Shown piece after piece: positions 42,089 to 54,084 of a DNA stretch of 64,000 nt. The DNA comes from Pseudomonadota bacterium. GTDB lineage: Bacteria; Pseudomonadota; Gammaproteobacteria; Burkholderiales; Ferrovaceae. Within the stretch, counting starts at the first letter, position 1. Every line of letters begins with the position of its first letter. The translations under genes and the position numbers were made by a program. The stretch lies in NCBI GenBank assembly GCA_021826025.1, contig JAKBBG010000001.1:1-64000 (forward strand). Direction: 5' to 3'. The notes beneath the pieces are model-generated. The model worked only from the letters and a program-made list of their open reading frames with translations. It did no database searches and was not told the origin of the DNA.

Positions 42089-42478
42089 ATGGCAGACGAA
42101 AGCAAGCCGGGCGAAATCTTCGAAATGTTCCAGAAGATGATCAACCCCATGGCCTTTCCCATGCAAAATCTCATGATGGCAGGGTTGAACGTCGAGGAAA
42201 TCGACAAGAAGCTCGCGGAGTTGACGACCGTTCGACACTGGCTGAACACCCATCTGGGGATGCTGGAACTCACCATCAAGGCGCTGGAATACCAGCGTGC
42301 CCTGCTCACGCCGCGCCCGCCCGAGGCTGAAAAACAGGGCGGCGCGGGAGCCTCCGCGCCGGACAACCCGTTTCTCAACCCCGCCTACTGGCCCTGGTCG
42401 TTCATGAAAGGTCAGGAAGCGGGATCCCCCCCTCCTGCGGCGCCTCCGCCGAAAAAGACCGGTCCGAAAAAAAGCTAG
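42089..42478 (+). CDS. phaM: PhaM-like PHB granule regulatory protein
   Basis: The 129-residue protein has a helical N-terminal domain (about 5-75, with FQKMINPMAFPMQNL and KKLAELTTVRHWL) similar to PhaM. It ends in a Pro/Lys tail ([11 protein letters not shown]) like the histone H1-type tail that lets PhaM bind DNA and the nucleoid. PhaM activates PHB synthase and links granules to DNA. It is much shorter than the Ralstonia protein. Its position two bases after phaZ supports a role in PHB. The stop shares CTAG with folA. Confidence 0.82.
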   Translation: MADESKPGEIFEMFQKMINPMAFPMQNLMMAGLNVEEIDKKLAELTTVRHWLNTHLGMLELTIKALEYQRALLTPRPPEAEKQGGAGASAPDNPFLNPAYWPWSFMKGQEAGSPPPAAPPPKKTGPKKS

Positions 42479-42978
42479 GCCGGTTCGTGCCGGTCCAGGG
42501 TGAGGAACGTGAGGTCAAAGGCGTTTTCGCGGTCCCGCGGGCGATGCTGACGGGCCGTTTCCCGCCACTGGCCGGGATCGAGTTCCGGAAACAGCGTGTC
42601 GCCTGCCAGCGCCGCGTGGATGCGCGTGAGGTAAATGCGCTGGGCCTTGGGCAGCACCGCTTCGAACAGCATGGCCCCGCCGATGACGAATATTTCCCCG
42701 GCAGTTCCGGCCTGGTGCAGCGATTCTTCGATGGACGTTGCCGTCGTGCAGCCCGGGGCGACATAGGCGGGGTCGCGTGAAACCACGATGTTGCGCCGGC
42801 CCGGAAGGGGACGGCCAATGGATTCGAACGTTTTCCGGCCCATCACCACGGGATTGCCCAGGGTGGTCGCCTTGAAAAAGGCGAGATCCGCCGGCAAATG
42901 CCAGGGCATGGCATTGTTGGCGCCGATGATCCGGTTTTCGGTCATGGCGACGATCAGGGACAGGCGGGGCAGGGACAT
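42475..42978 (-). CDS. folA: Dihydrofolate reductase
   Basis: The 167-residue enzyme reduces dihydrofolate with NADPH. Motifs are [26 protein letters not shown] (in part: [15 protein letters not shown]), [17 protein letters not shown] and [18 protein letters not shown] 42978 matches the family start; ATG 43002 would add eight residues. thyA is not adjacent. It diverges from ribA across a 120-base gap. Confidence 0.96.
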   Translation of the reverse strand: MSLPRLSLIVAMTENRIIGANNAMPWHLPADLAFFKATTLGNPVVMGRKTFESIGRPLPGRRNIVVSRDPAYVAPGCTTATSIEESLHQAGTAGEIFVIGGAMLFEAVLPKAQRIYLTRIHAALAGDTLFPELDPGQWRETARQHRPRDRENAFDLTFLTLDRHEPA

Positions 42979-43098
42979 GGCTTTGGCACCGGTTTCTGGC
43001 AATTTTGGGCAATGCGGGTTGGATTATGCCGCAAGCCGGGAGTTCCGGGCAGGCAGTCGATTCTGGTATCATCGAACGCTCCGCTCCAGAAACCCATC

Positions 43099-43719
43099 AT
43101 GATCTCCGAGACGGACGCCGTGAGCAATTCAAACTTTGACGGGCCCTGGGCCCGACTCCCCACACCGCACGGGGAGTTTCGCGTGCGCACGTTCAATTGC
43201 GGCGAGCAGGAACACCTGGTGCTGCAAATGGGCGAAGTGGCCGGCGCAGCCAACGTCCTGGTGCGTATCCATTCGGAATGCCTGACAGGGGACGTTCTGG
43301 GCTCCCTGCGCTGCGATTGCGGCCCCCAGCTGCACCTCTCCCTTGAAATGATCGCCCGCGAAGGCCGCGGCGTGCTGGTTTATCTGCGCGGCCAGGAAGG
43401 GCGGGGGATCGGCCTGACCAGCAAGCTTGCCGCCTACCGCTTGCAGGACCGCGGCCTCGACACCGTGGACGCCAACCTGCACCTGGGCCTTCCCATCGAT
43501 GCGCGCACCTACGCTGCCGCGGCTGCCATCCTGGTGCGGCTGGGGCTGACCACCCTCCGGCTGATGACCAACAATCCGGAGAAGGTGGCCCAGCTGGAAG
43601 AAGGCGCCCTGCAGGTGTCCGAACGGGTTCCGCTGCTCGTCCAGCCCCATGCGGAAGCCTTGCGCTATCTCAAAACAAAACAGGAGCGCCTGGGGCACCT
43701 GCTGGACCTCGCCGACTAG
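43099..43719 (+). CDS. ribA: GTP cyclohydrolase II
   Basis: The 206-residue stand-alone enzyme opens GTP to the first riboflavin precursor. Zinc ligands Cys61, Cys72 and Cys74 are in [16 protein letters not shown], and GQEGRGIGL carries the catalytic loop. The N-terminal DHBP synthase domain of bifunctional RibBA is absent. A TATCAT at 43067-43072 may be its -10. No FMN riboswitch is visible upstream. Confidence 0.96.
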   Translation: MISETDAVSNSNFDGPWARLPTPHGEFRVRTFNCGEQEHLVLQMGEVAGAANVLVRIHSECLTGDVLGSLRCDCGPQLHLSLEMIAREGRGVLVYLRGQEGRGIGLTSKLAAYRLQDRGLDTVDANLHLGLPIDARTYAAAAAILVRLGLTTLRLMTNNPEKVAQLEEGALQVSERVPLLVQPHAEALRYLKTKQERLGHLLDLAD

Positions 43720-43746
43720 CGCGCCTTCGGGTGACGCCGCCCCCCG

Positions 43747-43752
43747 TATAAT
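43747..43752 (+). promoter_or_regulatory. hbdH: Possible -10 box of hbdH
   Basis: A perfect TATAAT lies 31 bases before the hbdH ATG in the short gap after ribA; no good -35 hexamer accompanies it. Confidence 0.3.
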
Positions 43753-43783
43753 GAAGCCCTCGCCACCACAACCAGGGAGCGCC

Positions 43784-44566
43784 ATGCTCAAAGGCAAATC
43801 GGCCATCGTGACCGGCTCCACCAGCGGCATCGGACTGGGCATCGCCCGGGCCCTGGCCCGCTCAGGCGCCAACGTCCTGCTCAACGGGTGGGGCGATGAG
43901 CAGGAAATCGAACGGTTGCGGGCGCAGATTGCGCACGACAGCGGCACCGACGTCGCCTACCACGGCGCGGACATGCAGCGTCCCGACGACATCGCCGCGC
44001 TGGTGGACGCCGCGGCCGCCCGCTGGGGAGGGGCCGACATCCTGGTCAACAACGCCGGCATCCAGCACGTCGCGCCGATCGACAGTTTTCCCGCGGAACG
44101 CTGGGACGCCGTCATCGCCGTCAACCTGTCAGCTGCGTTTCACGCCACCCGGCACGCACTGCCCCTGATGCGGGCGCGCGGCTGGGGGCGGATCATCAAC
44201 ATCGCTTCCGCCCACGGGCTGGTGGCATCCGCCCAGAAAGCGGCCTACGTTGCCGCAAAACACGGCCTGGTGGGACTGACCAAGGTGACGGCGCTCGAAA
44301 CGGCCCAAAGCGGGATCACGTGCAATGCGATTTGCCCCGGCTGGGTGCTGACCCCCCTGGTCCAGCAGCAGATCGATGCGCTGGCCGCGCGCGAACGGCT
44401 TTCCCCCCTTGAGGCCAAGCAGCGCCTCCTTTCGGAAAAGCAGCCTTCCGGGGAGTTTACGACGCCCGAAGAGATCGGCGGACTCGCCGTGTTTCTCTGC
44501 TCGCCTGCCGCCAACCAGATTCGCGGTGCCAGCCTCAGCATCGACGGAGGGTGGACTGCCCAGTGA
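43784..44566 (+). CDS. hbdH: 3-hydroxybutyrate dehydrogenase
   Basis: The 260-residue short-chain dehydrogenase oxidises 3-hydroxybutyrate to acetoacetate with NAD. TGSTSGIGLGIA is the NAD-binding motif, NNAGIQHVAPID is typical of bacterial 3-hydroxybutyrate dehydrogenase, and the YVAAKHG catalytic Tyr-Lys and the LSIDGGWTAQ end are present. AGGGAG precedes the ATG. It would take the product of phaZ forward to acetoacetyl-CoA metabolism. Confidence 0.92.
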   Translation: MLKGKSAIVTGSTSGIGLGIARALARSGANVLLNGWGDEQEIERLRAQIAHDSGTDVAYHGADMQRPDDIAALVDAAAARWGGADILVNNAGIQHVAPIDSFPAERWDAVIAVNLSAAFHATRHALPLMRARGWGRIINIASAHGLVASAQKAAYVAAKHGLVGLTKVTALETAQSGITCNAICPGWVLTPLVQQQIDALAARERLSPLEAKQRLLSEKQPSGEFTTPEEIGGLAVFLCSPAANQIRGASLSIDGGWTAQ

Positions 44567-44608
44567 GCGGCGCTTGAATTCCTGCGCGTTTTCCATCATC
44601 CTCACGTA

Positions 44609-44709
44609 CTGGCGGGCCTCCCCGCATTGCAGTGTAGTGAACCTGGTCAGGTCCGGAAGGAAGCAGCCACAGCTACATACTGCAAGTGCCGGGGGTTGGG
44701 CTCGCCACC
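44609..44709 (+). ncRNA. ffs: Signal recognition particle 4.5S RNA, small bacterial type
   Basis: The conserved SRP core GGTCAGGTCCGGAAGGAAGC is at 44645-44664. The flanks pair into one long hairpin: TGGCG at 44610-44614 with CGCCA at 44703-44707, and the CCCC and GGGG arms inside. A T-run follows at 44713-44717. The RNA with Ffh targets membrane proteins. ffs before dnaX is the usual proteobacterial position, though here one gene intervenes. End positions are estimated from the pairing. Confidence 0.95.
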
Positions 44710-44747
44710 CCATTTTTAAACGTCATGAACGATTTTTCCTGGAATTA

Positions 44748-45293
44748 ATGATGACCCGACGACTGCAATTTGCCGTGTTACTTCTCTGGGCTTCCTTCAC
44801 GTCCGCGGCCTGGGCCGCCGATGCCGTTTCCGTCGAGGCGGGCTACGGCTATCACACCGACATGGCCCGGGTGGCCTGGTCCCGCGCCTGGGACGCGCGC
44901 TGGTTTACCGACAGTGCCTGGTTTCTCAGCGGATACTGGGACGTGGCCCTTGGGCGCTGGACGCCCCACAACCCTGCCGGCGGCAATCACGACGTGACCG
45001 ATTTCGGTCTGACTCCGGTCTGGCGCCTGCGTCCGACGGACGGCAGCGGGCCGGTGGTGCCTTTCGTGGAAGCGGCGGTCGGGTTCCATTACATCAGCGA
45101 CCACCAGATTTATAACGGGCGGGACATGAGCACCCATTTCCAGTTCGGAGACCACGTGGGCGCCGGCCTGTCCTTCGGCGAACACCACGACTGGGACATC
45201 ATGGCGCGGTTGCAGCACCTCTCCAATGCCGGACTGCAGAATCCCAATCCGGGCATCAATTTCTACCAAATCCGGCTGAGCCACTGGTATTGA
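44748..45293 (+). CDS. pagL: Lipid A 3-O-deacylase (PagL) family protein
   Basis: The 181-residue protein has a signal peptide (cleavage near AWAA at residues 22-25) and an outer-membrane beta-barrel ending in Tyr (QIRLSHWY). The motif QHLSNAGLQNPNPGIN matches the active-site strand of PagL, with His and Ser two residues apart. PagL removes the 3-position acyl chain of lipid A. The family's third catalytic residue, a Glu after NPGI, appears as Asn here if the alignment from memory is right. Two ATGs (44748, 44751) are possible starts. Confidence 0.85.
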   Translation: MMTRRLQFAVLLLWASFTSAAWAADAVSVEAGYGYHTDMARVAWSRAWDARWFTDSAWFLSGYWDVALGRWTPHNPAGGNHDVTDFGLTPVWRLRPTDGSGPVVPFVEAAVGFHYISDHQIYNGRDMSTHFQFGDHVGAGLSFGEHHDWDIMARLQHLSNAGLQNPNPGINFYQIRLSHWY

Positions 45294-45309
45294 AGGTGGC
45301 GTGCCTGCC

Positions 45310-46923
45310 ATGACCGCTTTCCAGGCTCTGGCCCGCAAATGGCGGCCCCGGTCCTTTTCCGAGCTGGTGGGCCAGGAACATGTGGTTCGGGCGCTGCGCA
45401 ACGCCCTTGAAAGCGGACGGCTGCATCACGCCTACCTGTTCACCGGAACACGCGGGGTGGGAAAGACCACGATCGCCCGGATCCTCGCGAAGTGCTTCAA
45501 TTGCGAAACCGGCCTGACGGCCGAACCGTGCGGGACCTGTGCGGCCTGCCGCGACATCGACGGCGGACGCTTCCCGGACATGCTCGAGGTGGATGCGGCC
45601 ACCAACACCAAGGTCGAGGAAATGCGGGAGCTGCTCGACAATGCCCAGTACATGCCGGTGAGCGGACGCTACAAGGTGTACATCATCGACGAAGTGCACA
45701 TGCTGTCCCGATCCGCCTTCAATTCCATGCTCAAGACCCTGGAAGAGCCTCCCGAGCACGTCAAGTTCATTCTGGCCACCACCGATCCCCAGAAAGTCCC
45801 GGTCACGGTCCTGTCGCGCTGCCTGCAGTTTGGCTTGCGGCCGATGCCGCGGGAGCTGATCGCCGACCGGCTCGCCCATATCCTGGGCGAGGAAGGGATC
45901 CCCTTCGAAGCGCCCGCGCTTGCGCTGCTCGCCCAGGCGGCCCAGGGCAGCATGCGCGACAGCCTGAGCCTGCTCGACCAGGCCGTGGCGTTCGGCGGAG
46001 GCCGGGTGCGCGCTGCCGAAGTGGGGGACATGCTGGGCACCGTGGAGCGCCAGGCCCTGCTCGGCGTGCTGCAGGCCCTGGCCCGGCAGGAAGGAGGCGC
46101 GCTGATGCGCCTTGCCCAGGAGATGGCGGAACGGGGCCTGTCTTTCGACCGGGCCCTGCAGGAACTGGCGGTGATGCTGCACGACCTGGCCCTGATGCGC
46201 GCCGTCCCCGGGCAGGAGGTGGTGGAAGACCAGGCCGCGCTGGCTGCCCTGGCCCCTTGCTGGGACGACCCGACGTTGCAGCTGCTCTACCAGATCGCCG
46301 TCCAGTCCCGGAAGGATTTGCCGCTGGCTCCGGACGAGGGCGCGGGATTCCGGATGGCCTTGCTGCGGATGCTGGCGTTCCAGCCGGGCACCGCGCCGTC
46401 CTTTCCTGCGGCGGAACGGAGTCCGCGGGCCGATCCGAAAGCCGAAGCGCCGGCTGCGGCAGCCCCTGCGCCGGCTCAACGGGGGGAACCCCCCGCGGAT
46501 TCCCGTCCCCGCGGCGTGCCGCCCTCCTTCGATGACTGGCCCGGCATGGTGCAGCGGCTTTCCGGCGCCGGCATGGCCCATGAACTCGCGCGGCATTCGG
46601 AAATGGTGCGCTATGCCGACGGCGCGCTTCATCTGCTGGTGGACGCCGAGCACAGGCACTTGCTGCCCTACAAGGAAAAGCTTCGGACCGCCCTGGAGGC
46701 GATGCTCGACGCCGACCTGCGGCTTGCCATCGACGTGGGACCCGCCACCGGGCAGAGCCTGGCGGCCGTGGAGGGCAAGGAAAACGCCGAAAGGCAGCGT
46801 CATGCCGAAGCCTCCATCAAAAACGATCCCTTCGTGCGGGAGGTGACGGAATCCCTGGGTGGCAAGCTGGTAGAATCCACCATAAAGCCCGGCAATGGGC
46901 AGGATCAGGGAGAACACCGATGA
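45310..46923 (+). CDS. dnaX: DNA polymerase III subunit tau/gamma
   Basis: The 537-residue clamp-loader ATPase has Walker [10 protein letters not shown] (46-54), zinc ligands Cys65, Cys74, Cys77 and Cys80, DEVHMLS as Walker B, and SRCLQF as the SRC motif. An Ala/Pro-rich linker near 365-405 leads to the tau C-terminal domain. I chose ATG 45310 over GTG 45301 from the family start and ribosome-site spacing. No slippery A-run for programmed frameshifting is seen in the linker. It overlaps ybaB as ATGA. Confidence 0.95.
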   Translation: MTAFQALARKWRPRSFSELVGQEHVVRALRNALESGRLHHAYLFTGTRGVGKTTIARILAKCFNCETGLTAEPCGTCAACRDIDGGRFPDMLEVDAATNTKVEEMRELLDNAQYMPVSGRYKVYIIDEVHMLSRSAFNSMLKTLEEPPEHVKFILATTDPQKVPVTVLSRCLQFGLRPMPRELIADRLAHILGEEGIPFEAPALALLAQAAQGSMRDSLSLLDQAVAFGGGRVRAAEVGDMLGTVERQALLGVLQALARQEGGALMRLAQEMAERGLSFDRALQELAVMLHDLALMRAVPGQEVVEDQAALAALAPCWDDPTLQLLYQIAVQSRKDLPLAPDEGAGFRMALLRMLAFQPGTAPSFPAAERSPRADPKAEAPAAAAPAPAQRGEPPADSRPRGVPPSFDDWPGMVQRLSGAGMAHELARHSEMVRYADGALHLLVDAEHRHLLPYKEKLRTALEAMLDADLRLAIDVGPATGQSLAAVEGKENAERQRHAEASIKNDPFVREVTESLGGKLVESTIKPGNGQDQGEHR

Positions 46924-47243
46924 TGAAAGGCGGGTTGGGCGGGCTCATGAAACAGGCCCAGCAAATGCAGGAAAACATGCGCCGGGCCCAGGCGGAACTC
47001 GCCCAGCGCGAAGTGGAAGGGCAAGCCGGTTCCGGCCTGGTGAAAATCAGGGGCACCTGCGATCACGACGTCAAAAGGGTGACCATCGACGCTTCCGTGA
47101 TGGACGACAAGGACATGCTGGAAGACCTGCTCGTGGTGGCGCTCAAGGACCTGAACCAGCAGATCGACACGGCCACCCAGGAACGCATGGCCGGCTTCAC
47201 CGGAGGCATGGGATTGCCCCCGGGCCTCAAACTTCCCTTCTGA
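46920..47243 (+). CDS. ybaB: YbaB/EbfC nucleoid-associated protein
   Basis: The 107-residue protein has the YbaB pattern: [19 protein letters not shown] with an N-terminal helix, a central beta sheet ([19 protein letters not shown] in part), and a [13 protein letters not shown] end. The family forms dimers that bind DNA. It starts within the dnaX stop; the ATG three bases later is an alternative. Confidence 0.95.
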   Translation: MMKGGLGGLMKQAQQMQENMRRAQAELAQREVEGQAGSGLVKIRGTCDHDVKRVTIDASVMDDKDMLEDLLVVALKDLNQQIDTATQERMAGFTGGMGLPPGLKLPF

Positions 47244-47252
47244 CGAATCGCC

Positions 47253-47861
47253 GTGACTGCACTGACCCGACTGGACGCGCTGGTGGAAGCGCTCCGATGC
47301 CTTCCCGGAGTCGGCCCGAAGTCGGCGCAGCGCATGGCCTTCCATCTCCTGCAGCGGGACAGGGACGGGGCTGGCCGGCTGGCCGGAGCGCTGTCCGACG
47401 CGCTGGCGACGATTCGTCATTGCGCCCAGTGCAACAATTTTTCCGAATCGGACCTGTGCGACTTGTGCGCGTCCGGCGAGCGGGACCCGCGCCTTCTGTG
47501 CGTGATCGAAACGCCGGCCGACCTGCTCATGATGGAGCTGACGCGGGCCTATCGGGGCCGGTATTTTGTCCTCATGGGGCGCCTGTCGCCGCTGGAAGGC
47601 ATCGGGCCCCACGAAATCGCCACCCAGCGGCTGCTCGAACGGGCGGGCGACGGCGTCACGGAAGAGGTGATCCTGGCCACGAATTTCACGGCGGAAGGGG
47701 AGGCCACGGCGCATGCGCTGGGCGAACTGCTGCGTCAGCGCGGCCTCAAGGTGACCCGCATCGCGCGCGGCGTTCCGGTGGGGGGAGAGCTGGAATACGT
47801 GGACAGCGGCACCCTGGCCCAGGCGCTGCTTGAGCGTCGCCCGACATTCCCCGGATTATGA
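47253..47861 (+). CDS. recR: Recombination protein RecR
   Basis: The 202-residue protein acts with RecF and RecO to load RecA at gaps. It has a helix-hairpin-helix ([17 protein letters not shown]), a four-Cys zinc finger ([16 protein letters not shown]), a Toprim domain ([15 protein letters not shown]), and an end with [10 protein letters not shown]. Start GTG 47253 follows ybaB by nine bases. The dnaX-ybaB-recR order is standard. Confidence 0.96.
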   Translation: MTALTRLDALVEALRCLPGVGPKSAQRMAFHLLQRDRDGAGRLAGALSDALATIRHCAQCNNFSESDLCDLCASGERDPRLLCVIETPADLLMMELTRAYRGRYFVLMGRLSPLEGIGPHEIATQRLLERAGDGVTEEVILATNFTAEGEATAHALGELLRQRGLKVTRIARGVPVGGELEYVDSGTLAQALLERRPTFPGL

Positions 47862-47875
47862 CCCGAACCAGGTAG

Positions 47876-50688
<2,813 letters not shown>

Positions 50689-50717
50689 CCTTTTCTGGTC
50701 GAACAGGGTTGTTGGAC

Positions 50718-51419
50718 ATGGGGCGTTGCATTGCCATTTTACCGGCTGGCGGCACGGGATCCCGTTTTGGCGCTCCGAGCCCAAAGCAGTTTACATTGCT
50801 TCTGGGACAGCCGTTGCTGACCCATGCCATCCGGCCGCTGCTGCAGGATGCCCGGGTGCAGGCGCTCTATGTGGCCGTGGCGCCGGAGTACCGGGCTTTC
50901 CTGGATTGCCGGCCCTGGCAGGGGCGCGTCCAGGTTCTTCCCTGCGCCGGGGCGAGCCGGGCCGAGACGGTCCGGCGCACGCTCGACGCGATTTCCCCTT
51001 CATTGGAAGCTTCCGACTGGGTTCTGGTCCACGATGCGGCCCGCCCCTGCCTGCCGGCCTCCGCCGTGTCCCGCCTGCTCGACACGCTGTGGGATGATCC
51101 GGTCGGGGGGGTGCTTGCCATGCCTGTGGCGGAGACCCTGAAACGGGCCGGAGAAGACGGCCGCGTGCGCGCCACCGTGGACCGCAAGGACCTCTGGGCC
51201 GCGCAGACGCCGCAGATGTTTCGCCTGGGCCTGCTGCGCCAGGCGCTGCAGGCAGCGCAGGACCCCACCGACGAATCTTCCGCCGTCGAAGCGCTGGGCC
51301 ATTCGCCCAGGCTGGTGCCGGGCGATCCGGCCAACATCAAGGTCACTTATCCGCAAGACCTGCTGTTCGCCCAATGGGTGCTCGAACGGCGGGCTGCGGC
51401 GCGGGAGGATGCGGCATGA
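50718..51419 (+). CDS. ispD: 2-C-methyl-D-erythritol 4-phosphate cytidylyltransferase
   Basis: The 233-residue enzyme makes CDP-methylerythritol in the MEP isoprenoid pathway. [12 protein letters not shown] is the CTP-binding motif with PKQF after it; [10 protein letters not shown] and AQTPQMFR are family blocks. ATG 50718 fits the family start. It overlaps ispF as ATGA, the normal ispDF arrangement. Confidence 0.96.
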   Translation: MGRCIAILPAGGTGSRFGAPSPKQFTLLLGQPLLTHAIRPLLQDARVQALYVAVAPEYRAFLDCRPWQGRVQVLPCAGASRAETVRRTLDAISPSLEASDWVLVHDAARPCLPASAVSRLLDTLWDDPVGGVLAMPVAETLKRAGEDGRVRATVDRKDLWAAQTPQMFRLGLLRQALQAAQDPTDESSAVEALGHSPRLVPGDPANIKVTYPQDLLFAQWVLERRAAAREDAA

Positions 51420-51895
51420 GGATCGGCCAGGGATTTGACGTGCATGCGCTGGTGCCCGGACGCAGGCTGGTGCTCGGCGGCGTGGAAATCCCCCACCCGC
51501 TGGGGCTTGAAGGTCATTCGGACGCCGACGTGCTGCTGCATGCCGTATGCGATGCGTTGCTGGGCGCGGCGGCGCTGGGCGATATCGGACGGCATTTTCC
51601 CGACACCGATCCCGCCTATCGCGGGGCCGACAGCCGCGTGCTGCTGCGGGAGGTGGTGAGCCGGGTGCGGGCGGCGGGGTTTGCGCCGGTCAATGTGGAT
51701 GCCACGATCATCGCCCAGGCGCCGCGCATGGCTCCGCATATTCCGGCCATGGTGGCGAACCTGGCGGCCGACATCGCGCTGCCCCCGTCGGCGGTCAACG
51801 TCAAGGCAACCACGACCGAACGGCTGGGCTTTTCCGGGCGGGGCGAAGGCATCGCCGCCCAGGCCGTCTGCCTGCTGGAGTCCCGGGTTCAGTAA
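51416..51895 (+). CDS. ispF: 2-C-methyl-D-erythritol 2,4-cyclodiphosphate synthase
   Basis: The 159-residue trimeric enzyme cyclises CDP-ME 2-phosphate. Metal ligands are in GQGFDVHAL (Asp8, His10) and [32 protein letters not shown] is the conserved C-terminal block (seen in part: [15 protein letters not shown]). Start within the ispD stop. Its TAA stop overlaps the end of the convergent phosphomannomutase gene by seven bases. Confidence 0.97.
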   Translation: MRIGQGFDVHALVPGRRLVLGGVEIPHPLGLEGHSDADVLLHAVCDALLGAAALGDIGRHFPDTDPAYRGADSRVLLREVVSRVRAAGFAPVNVDATIIAQAPRMAPHIPAMVANLAADIALPPSAVNVKATTTERLGFSGRGEGIAAQAVCLLESRVQ

Positions 51896-53262
51896 GGGAA
51901 CTGCGCGTCCGGCTTGATCTTCAGGATCTGCGCCTTGAATGCCTGCTGGATGCGCCGCAGGGCTTCGGCGTTGTCCGCTTCGAACCGCAGCACGATCACG
52001 GGCGTGGTGTTGCTCGAGCGTGCCAGTCCGAAGCCGTCCGCGTATTCCACGCGCACCCCGTCCAGGGTGATGATGTCCGCCGCATCCGGGAACTGTCCGG
52101 AGCGCTGCAGTTCGGCAATGATGGCGAAGTTTTCCCCTTCCTTGAGGCGGATCTGCAGTTCCGGAGTGGTGACGGCGTCGGGCAGCCCGGTCAGGGTCCC
52201 GTCCACGTCGGAGGCCCGGCTCAGGATTTCGAGCATGCGGGCACCGGCGTACAGGCCGTCGTCGAAGCCGTACCAGCGTTCCTTGAAGAAGGTATGCCCG
52301 CTCATTTCCCCTGCCAGCAAGGCGCCCGTCTCCTTCATTTTGGCCTTGATCAGCGAATGGCCGGTTTTCCACAGGGTGGGTTTGCCGCCCCGCTCGCGAA
52401 TCCAGGGAAACAGGTTGCGCGTGCATTTCACGTCAAAAATGATTTCCGCGCCGGGATTGCGGGACAGGACGTCGGCGGCAAACAGCATCAGCTGGCGGTC
52501 GGGGTAAATGATCTGCCCCGTCCGGGTGACCACGCCCAGGCGGTCTCCGTCGCCGTCGAAGGCCAGGCCGATTTCGCCCGCGCCGGACGCCAGCGCCGCC
52601 TGCAGGTCCTTCAGGTTCTCCGGCTGCGACGGATCGGGATGATGGTTGGGGAAATGCCCGTCCACTTCGCAAAAAAGCTCGGTGACCGTGCAGCCCAGCC
52701 GGCGGAACAGTTCCGGCGCGAAGCGGCCGGGAATGCCGTTGCCGCAGTCGATCGCCACCCGCATCGGCCGGGCGAGGGAAACGCCTTCCGTCACCCGCTT
52801 CAGATAGCGTTCGGCCACGTCGTCTTCCCGGTAGCTTCCCCGTCCTTCGGCCAGACGGCCGGACTGCAGGCGGTCATGCAAGGCCATGATGGCGTCGCCG
52901 GAAAGCGTGTCGCCGCCCAGCAGCAGCTTGAGGCCGTTGTATTCGGGCGGGTTGTGGGAGCCGGTCACCATGACTCCGGAAGAGGCGGTCAGCTCGTGGG
53001 CGGCAAAATACAGCATCGGCGTCGTGACCATGCCCACATCCACCACGTCCACGCCGCTGCGGCGTATGCCTTCGGCGAGGGCGGCGCCCAAGGCCGGCCC
53101 GGAAAGGCGTCCATCCCGTCCGATGGCGATGACGGAAAGCCCGCGCTCGCGGGCTTCCGATCCGACGGCTTGTCCGATGGCGGCAACGCCTTCGGTCGTG
53201 AGGGTGCGATCGACGATGCCGCGGATGTCGTATGCCTTGAAGATTTCTCGGGATGGCGTCAT
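51889..53262 (-). CDS. algC: Phosphomannomutase/phosphoglucomutase
   Basis: The 457-residue alpha-D-phosphohexomutase interconverts hexose 1- and 6-phosphates for LPS and polysaccharide precursors. The phosphoserine loop is [18 protein letters not shown], the metal loop DGDGDRLG, the sugar loop GEMSGHTFF, and the C-terminal phosphate loop [14 protein letters not shown]. The N-terminal [12 protein letters not shown] matches the AlgC/PMM-PGM subgroup rather than GlmM. Confidence 0.94.
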   Translation of the reverse strand: MTPSREIFKAYDIRGIVDRTLTTEGVAAIGQAVGSEARERGLSVIAIGRDGRLSGPALGAALAEGIRRSGVDVVDVGMVTTPMLYFAAHELTASSGVMVTGSHNPPEYNGLKLLLGGDTLSGDAIMALHDRLQSGRLAEGRGSYREDDVAERYLKRVTEGVSLARPMRVAIDCGNGIPGRFAPELFRRLGCTVTELFCEVDGHFPNHHPDPSQPENLKDLQAALASGAGEIGLAFDGDGDRLGVVTRTGQIIYPDRQLMLFAADVLSRNPGAEIIFDVKCTRNLFPWIRERGGKPTLWKTGHSLIKAKMKETGALLAGEMSGHTFFKERWYGFDDGLYAGARMLEILSRASDVDGTLTGLPDAVTTPELQIRLKEGENFAIIAELQRSGQFPDAADIITLDGVRVEYADGFGLARSSNTTPVIVLRFEADNAEALRRIQQAFKAQILKIKPDAQFPY

Positions 53263-53281
53263 GGGAAAGGGGCTCCTGGGG

Positions 53282-54040
53282 TTAGAAAACGGCGGACAGC
53301 CGCAATACCAGCGTATGCGCCGGCGCTCCCTGGTTCAGCCCGTAGAGGAAGGCCGTGCTGTATTCCAGGGTCTTTTTATGGCCGACGTGAAACTCACCGG
53401 AGAGGCCCGGGCCCAGCTGGTTCGAGTTGTCGGCCGGGCGGTAATAGGCTTCGATGCCGGGGACGAAACCGTCGTCGATCTTGTATCCGCCCATGTACGT
53501 CGCCCGGAAATTGAACTTGCCGATCAGGTCCACGCCCACGACCTTCTCCCAGATGAGGTTGAGTTTCTGGTGGGTGGTTTCCGTTTCCTTCTCGATCAAC
53601 GGTCCCACTTCGACAGAATTTGAAATCTGGCTGGGGGTGTTGCGGACGTAGGCAAGCAGCATTCCCACGTCGGCCCAGTACTCGTTGGTCTGGGTAAACT
53701 GGAAAAAGTTCTCCCATTCCACGCCTCCCACGTGGGTTCCCGTGACCGGGCCGTAATTGACGGGGCCGGTGTAGAGTTCGGTTTTCCACCAGCTCAGCGG
53801 GCTATAGGCGTAGGCGACGCCGAAAATCCCGGTGCGGTCGAGGGCCGGGTCCGCATCGCGGGTATTGAAGCCGCGCATTTCGATTTCGCTTTCCCCCTGG
53901 GTGACGCGGGGCGAGTACACGATGTAATCGTCGCCGGCTGCCGCGGAGAGCGACAGCCACGGCAGGGAGGCCGCTGCGAGGGCGAGCTTGACGCGGGGAA
54001 GGACGGGCAGGGCAGACAGTGCAGTGTTTTTATGGGGCAT
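53282..54040 (-). CDS. Envelope protein of unknown function
   Basis: The 252-residue reading starts with a signal peptide-like segment (about 1-36, ending LSLSAAAGDD). It continues as alternating polar and aromatic residues consistent with an outer-membrane beta barrel, and ends in Phe (LVLRLSAVF), the usual barrel terminus. I do not recognise a family. An upstream ATG at 54088 overlaps the stop of the hydrolase gene as ATGA and would add 16 residues before the signal. It is the last gene of a minus-strand pair with the YheT-like hydrolase. Confidence 0.75.
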   Translation of the reverse strand: MPHKNTALSALPVLPRVKLALAAASLPWLSLSAAAGDDYIVYSPRVTQGESEIEMRGFNTRDADPALDRTGIFGVAYAYSPLSWWKTELYTGPVNYGPVTGTHVGGVEWENFFQFTQTNEYWADVGMLLAYVRNTPSQISNSVEVGPLIEKETETTHQKLNLIWEKVVGVDLIGKFNFRATYMGGYKIDDGFVPGIEAYYRPADNSNQLGPGLSGEFHVGHKKTLEYSTAFLYGLNQGAPAHTLVLRLSAVF

Positions 54041-54084
54041 GGCCGGAATTTCCGTAATGGGTTGATCGGAAAAGGTGCGCGCTG

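Noticed and set aside
46380-46520. Programmed frameshift site in dnaX for a separate gamma subunit
   Set aside because: I looked for an A-rich slippery heptamer with a downstream hairpin in the linker region and found none.
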